Shown here piece by piece: positions 61,577 through 64,000 of a DNA stretch of 64,000 nt. Position numbers and translations under genes: made by a program. Source of the stretch: Mycobacterium sp. URHD0025 (GTDB lineage Bacteria; Actinomycetota; Actinomycetes; Mycobacteriales; Mycobacteriaceae); NCBI RefSeq assembly GCF_000426065.1, contig NZ_AUEQ01000017.1, positions 1-64,000 on the forward strand. The letters run 5' to 3'. Below the pieces are notes generated by a model. That model saw nothing but the letters and a program-made list of their open reading frames with translations, was not told the DNA's origin and ran no database searches. Within the stretch, counting starts at the first letter, position 1; each line of letters starts with the position of its first letter.

Positions 61577-64000
61577 CGTCGCGCTTCGGCCAGCTCGCCT
61601 ACACGTCGTTCGATGCCGTCGGGACTGCCGGCGGCTGGCAGGTCAAGGAAACCAGCGGAGATCTGACGGCCACCGAGACGCAGTCGTTGATCGCCGGGGT
61701 CCACACGGTGTTCCGTCAGGTGGGGCAGGTGCCCGATTTCCCCACCCCCGATCAGCTCGAGCAGGGTCCTCGCCGGCTGGCGTACCGCCATCTCGGTGAC
61801 GGTGCCGGCTACTGGCACACCTTCCCGGCGGGGTCGGACAGCACGGGCCGGCCGGGCAACGTGTTCGCCCACGTGCTGTTGGACCGGGCGCCCGAGACCC
61901 ACCCGCGTCACCGGGCCATCCAGCGGTGGCGATCACCGCACTGGCTGCAGCCGTACGGCGCGGCCGCGGTGGCCCGCGCCCAGCTTCCGTGGGTGCTTCC
62001 GGAGCTGGGCAGCGCGGTGACCAAGGACAGCGTGGTGACGTTCGCACTCGACACCGCCACCTGGAGATTGGCCACGTTGTTCGCATTACTCGATGCCGTG
62101 GCCGCGGCGTTGGCCGGCGGGGCGCCGGTGGTGCTCGGCGTGCAGTCTCCGGACACGGCGGCCCAGTGGATCGGCCTGGTGAGTTTCCTGATGTCGCCGG
62201 GTACCGCGGCGGGATTGAGCTTTTCCACCTTCGACCGTGCCGAGCAGCTTGCCCCGCACAGCGGCCAGGTGCTCAGCGCGGTGCCCATCGAGGACCTCTC
62301 GGCCGTCGAGCCGGGCATGGTGGTGATCAGCGAAGCCGAGACCGTGTCGTTGGGCGAGCTCGACGGCGATCCGCACCGGACCGCAGGCGGACACCGCATC
62401 GAGGTGACGAGGTGGTCGGTGATGGCGCAGGTGGTCCTGCTCGACGCGGCGTCGGCACGGCGCGTACTCGACGACATCGACACCTTGTCCGGGCAGGTGC
62501 GCGATGACGGTCTGCATCCCGCCTGGCCCATGGCCATGGCAGTGGCTGGGCATCCGGAATTCGCCGACGCGCAGGTGGAGGCCCAAGAGGTGATCGCCGC
62601 GCATTCTCCGTCGGGAGCGCTGGTCGGGTCCGAGGCCGCGCACATCATCGGCGACGTGCTGGCGGCCGTGGTCGGTGTGACGACTGCCGACGCGTGGCGG
62701 GCGGTGCACGAGCTGTCGGACGGTGCGGGCGCGTCGTACGCCGATGCCACGTACTACGCCAGGGCCATCGCCGACGACGCCTGGATGACGCAGGCCGCAC
62801 CAATTCCTTTGGCGCCGAGGATGTTTCACGGGAAACCATTACCTTCAGTGTTACTGAAGGCCATCGGGCCGGCCCTGGAGCGCGGCCGGGCCCAGGGCCC
62901 TCACCGGTTGCTACGGGTGGTTGATCTGCTGTTGCGGGCCGGGGTGGCCGACGACCGGCTGCAGGCCGCGCTGGCCGACGGGGTGCTGCCCGGCCTGGCC
63001 GATCCGGCCGTGCGCGGGCTGATCGGTGAGGCGGACAGGCTGTCACTTGCGGCATGGTTGCTGCCCGACGGCGACGCGGAGGGCAGTGTCGTCGGCGATG
63101 ACGTGCTCGACTGGCTGGCGGAGGCTGCTGCGGTGCCCGAGCCGGACGCGCTCGCGGCTGCCCGGCCCTGGGATCCGGTGTGGACCCGCGCCGCGCTACG
63201 TGGCATGCGGTCGCGTCGACGCGGACCGCAGTACCCGGGGGACCCCGGTGCGCAGCTGTGGTGGTTGCGTATGACCGAGCCGGCTGACTTCGAGGCCGCC
63301 GCGGCGGCCTCGGCTTGGAGCCCGTCGGACCTGCTGCTGGCCATCGGTGCCGAACCGTTGCCCGGCATGGCCGCGGTGCGCACGCTCGTCGGTGCGGCGG
63401 ACTCTGCCGATCTGCACCGGCTGGCCGGCAAGGTGATCGACGACAACGGCGACGGGGTGGCAGTGGCGTGTGCGGCCGTACGCCACATCGAGCCACGGGA
63501 CTGGCTGCATCAGCGTTATCTGCACACCCATCAGAGCTCGTATGTGCCGCTGTGGGATCAGGTGCTGGCCGGCGTGGAACCGGAGGCCGTGCACCCGGAT
63601 TTCGCGGCGCGGCTGCTGGCTTTCGCGCTGCTCGGCGTGCTGACCGGTGAGCCATATCCTCGGTCCTGCAATGTGTTGGCCACCGAAAGTCATTGCAGCG
63701 CACAGGCGGTGGCCCGGGTATTGCCACTGGTCGACGGTGGCAGGTTGGCCCCGGTGACGGTGGTGGCGGTCAGCCTGCTACGCACCACCGCAGCCGACGC
63801 GGGGGGATATGCCCTGGATCCGGTGGATCAGTTGGCGGGGGTGCTGGCCGGCCAGGTGGCGGCCACCATGGGCGGCGCCGACGCGGAATCCGTGGTGGTG
63901 TTGATGGCGCAGTTGTCGGGCGATTCCTCTGAGGGGACGATGCGCGGATACCGCAAAATGGTGAACAGGCTGCTGACGCGGCGGGGCGAGCATCCGTCGC
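61573..64000 (+). CDS. GTPase-associated protein 1 (GAP1-N2-like), truncated by window edge
   Basis: An open frame of at least 809 codons from ATG 61573 with no stop before the edge. The first ~240 residues resemble GAP1-N2: FGQLAYTSFDAVGTAGGWQV, then RRLAYRHLGDGAGYWHTFPA and DSTGRPGNVFAHVLLDRAPE, including the family's GRxGNxFAH-type signature. The rest is alpha-helical and Ala/Leu-rich, as in GAP1 middle and C-terminal regions. These proteins were defined by comparative genomics as parts of GTPase-centred conflict systems, where a GTPase and an effector are coded next to them. Family match is by eye. It is translationally coupled to the fibronectin-III gene; the missing partners should follow beyond 64 kb. 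Confidence 0.75.
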   Translation, partial: MTSRFGQLAYTSFDAVGTAGGWQVKETSGDLTATETQSLIAGVHTVFRQVGQVPDFPTPDQLEQGPRRLAYRHLGDGAGYWHTFPAGSDSTGRPGNVFAHVLLDRAPETHPRHRAIQRWRSPHWLQPYGAAAVARAQLPWVLPELGSAVTKDSVVTFALDTATWRLATLFALLDAVAAALAGGAPVVLGVQSPDTAAQWIGLVSFLMSPGTAAGLSFSTFDRAEQLAPHSGQVLSAVPIEDLSAVEPGMVVISEAETVSLGELDGDPHRTAGGHRIEVTRWSVMAQVVLLDAASARRVLDDIDTLSGQVRDDGLHPAWPMAMAVAGHPEFADAQVEAQEVIAAHSPSGALVGSEAAHIIGDVLAAVVGVTTADAWRAVHELSDGAGASYADATYYARAIADDAWMTQAAPIPLAPRMFHGKPLPSVLLKAIGPALERGRAQGPHRLLRVVDLLLRAGVADDRLQAALADGVLPGLADPAVRGLIGEADRLSLAAWLLPDGDAEGSVVGDDVLDWLAEAAAVPEPDALAAARPWDPVWTRAALRGMRSRRRGPQYPGDPGAQLWWLRMTEPADFEAAAAASAWSPSDLLLAIGAEPLPGMAAVRTLVGAADSADLHRLAGKVIDDNGDGVAVACAAVRHIEPRDWLHQRYLHTHQSSYVPLWDQVLAGVEPEAVHPDFAARLLAFALLGVLTGEPYPRSCNVLATESHCSAQAVARVLPLVDGGRLAPVTVVAVSLLRTTAADAGGYALDPVDQLAGVLAGQVAATMGGADAESVVVLMAQLSGDSSEGTMRGYRKMVNRLLTRRGEHPS

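Overview
The window is a high-GC actinobacterial chromosome segment, almost certainly from a rapidly growing Mycobacterium (Mycolicibacterium). Its left third has the gene order found just after oriC in mycobacteria: gyrB (3' end), gyrA, a DUF3566 membrane protein, tRNA-Ile, tRNA-Ala, cwsA, ppiA, a PH-like membrane protein, crgA, a DUF881 protein, trpG/pabA, then the leftward cluster fhaA / fhaB-pstP-rodA-pbpA-pknA-pknB and tRNA-Leu(CAG). GyrA has Ser instead of Ala at the position equal to M. tuberculosis Ala90, a state known from M. fortuitum/M. peregrinum-type species. The species assignment is inference.

From just after tRNA-Leu to about 58.0 kb lies a glycopeptidolipid (GPL) locus. It holds mmpS4-mmpL4a-mmpL4b (export), a TB8.4/Rv0203-type hemophore-like protein, a PAPS-type sulfotransferase, rmlA, three GT1 glycosyltransferases, a TylF-type O-methyltransferase, a fused tandem TylF-type O-methyltransferase, an Fmt-like methyltransferase, a small unknown protein, mbtH, the NRPS genes mps1 and mps2, and gap. 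The NRPS reads C-A-T-E-C-A-T-E-C / A-T-E-C-A-T-R. Specificity residues read by eye predict Phe, Thr, Ala, Ala. With three epimerases and a terminal reductase this gives the D-Phe-D-alloThr-D-Ala-L-alaninol GPL core. No acetyltransferase (atf) and no lipid genes (pks, papA, fadD, fadE) are in the window. The sulfotransferase is the most distinctive gene and makes a sulfated GPL likely.

Right of gap are a nitroreductase and a DODA-type dioxygenase on the minus strand. After them come two overlapping plus-strand genes running off the edge: a fibronectin-III-repeat protein and a protein with a GAP1-N2-like N-terminus (GTPase-associated protein 1). These look like the start of a GTPase-centred conflict (defence-type) operon whose GTPase and effector should lie beyond the window.

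Intergenic stretches inside the GPL locus (18.97-20.27, 26.95-27.70, 29.64-30.12, 31.38-31.82 and 38.34-38.88 kb) look less GC-rich than the genes and hold no convincing genes apart from the short ORFs noted. I saw no CRISPR array, insertion sequence or prophage.
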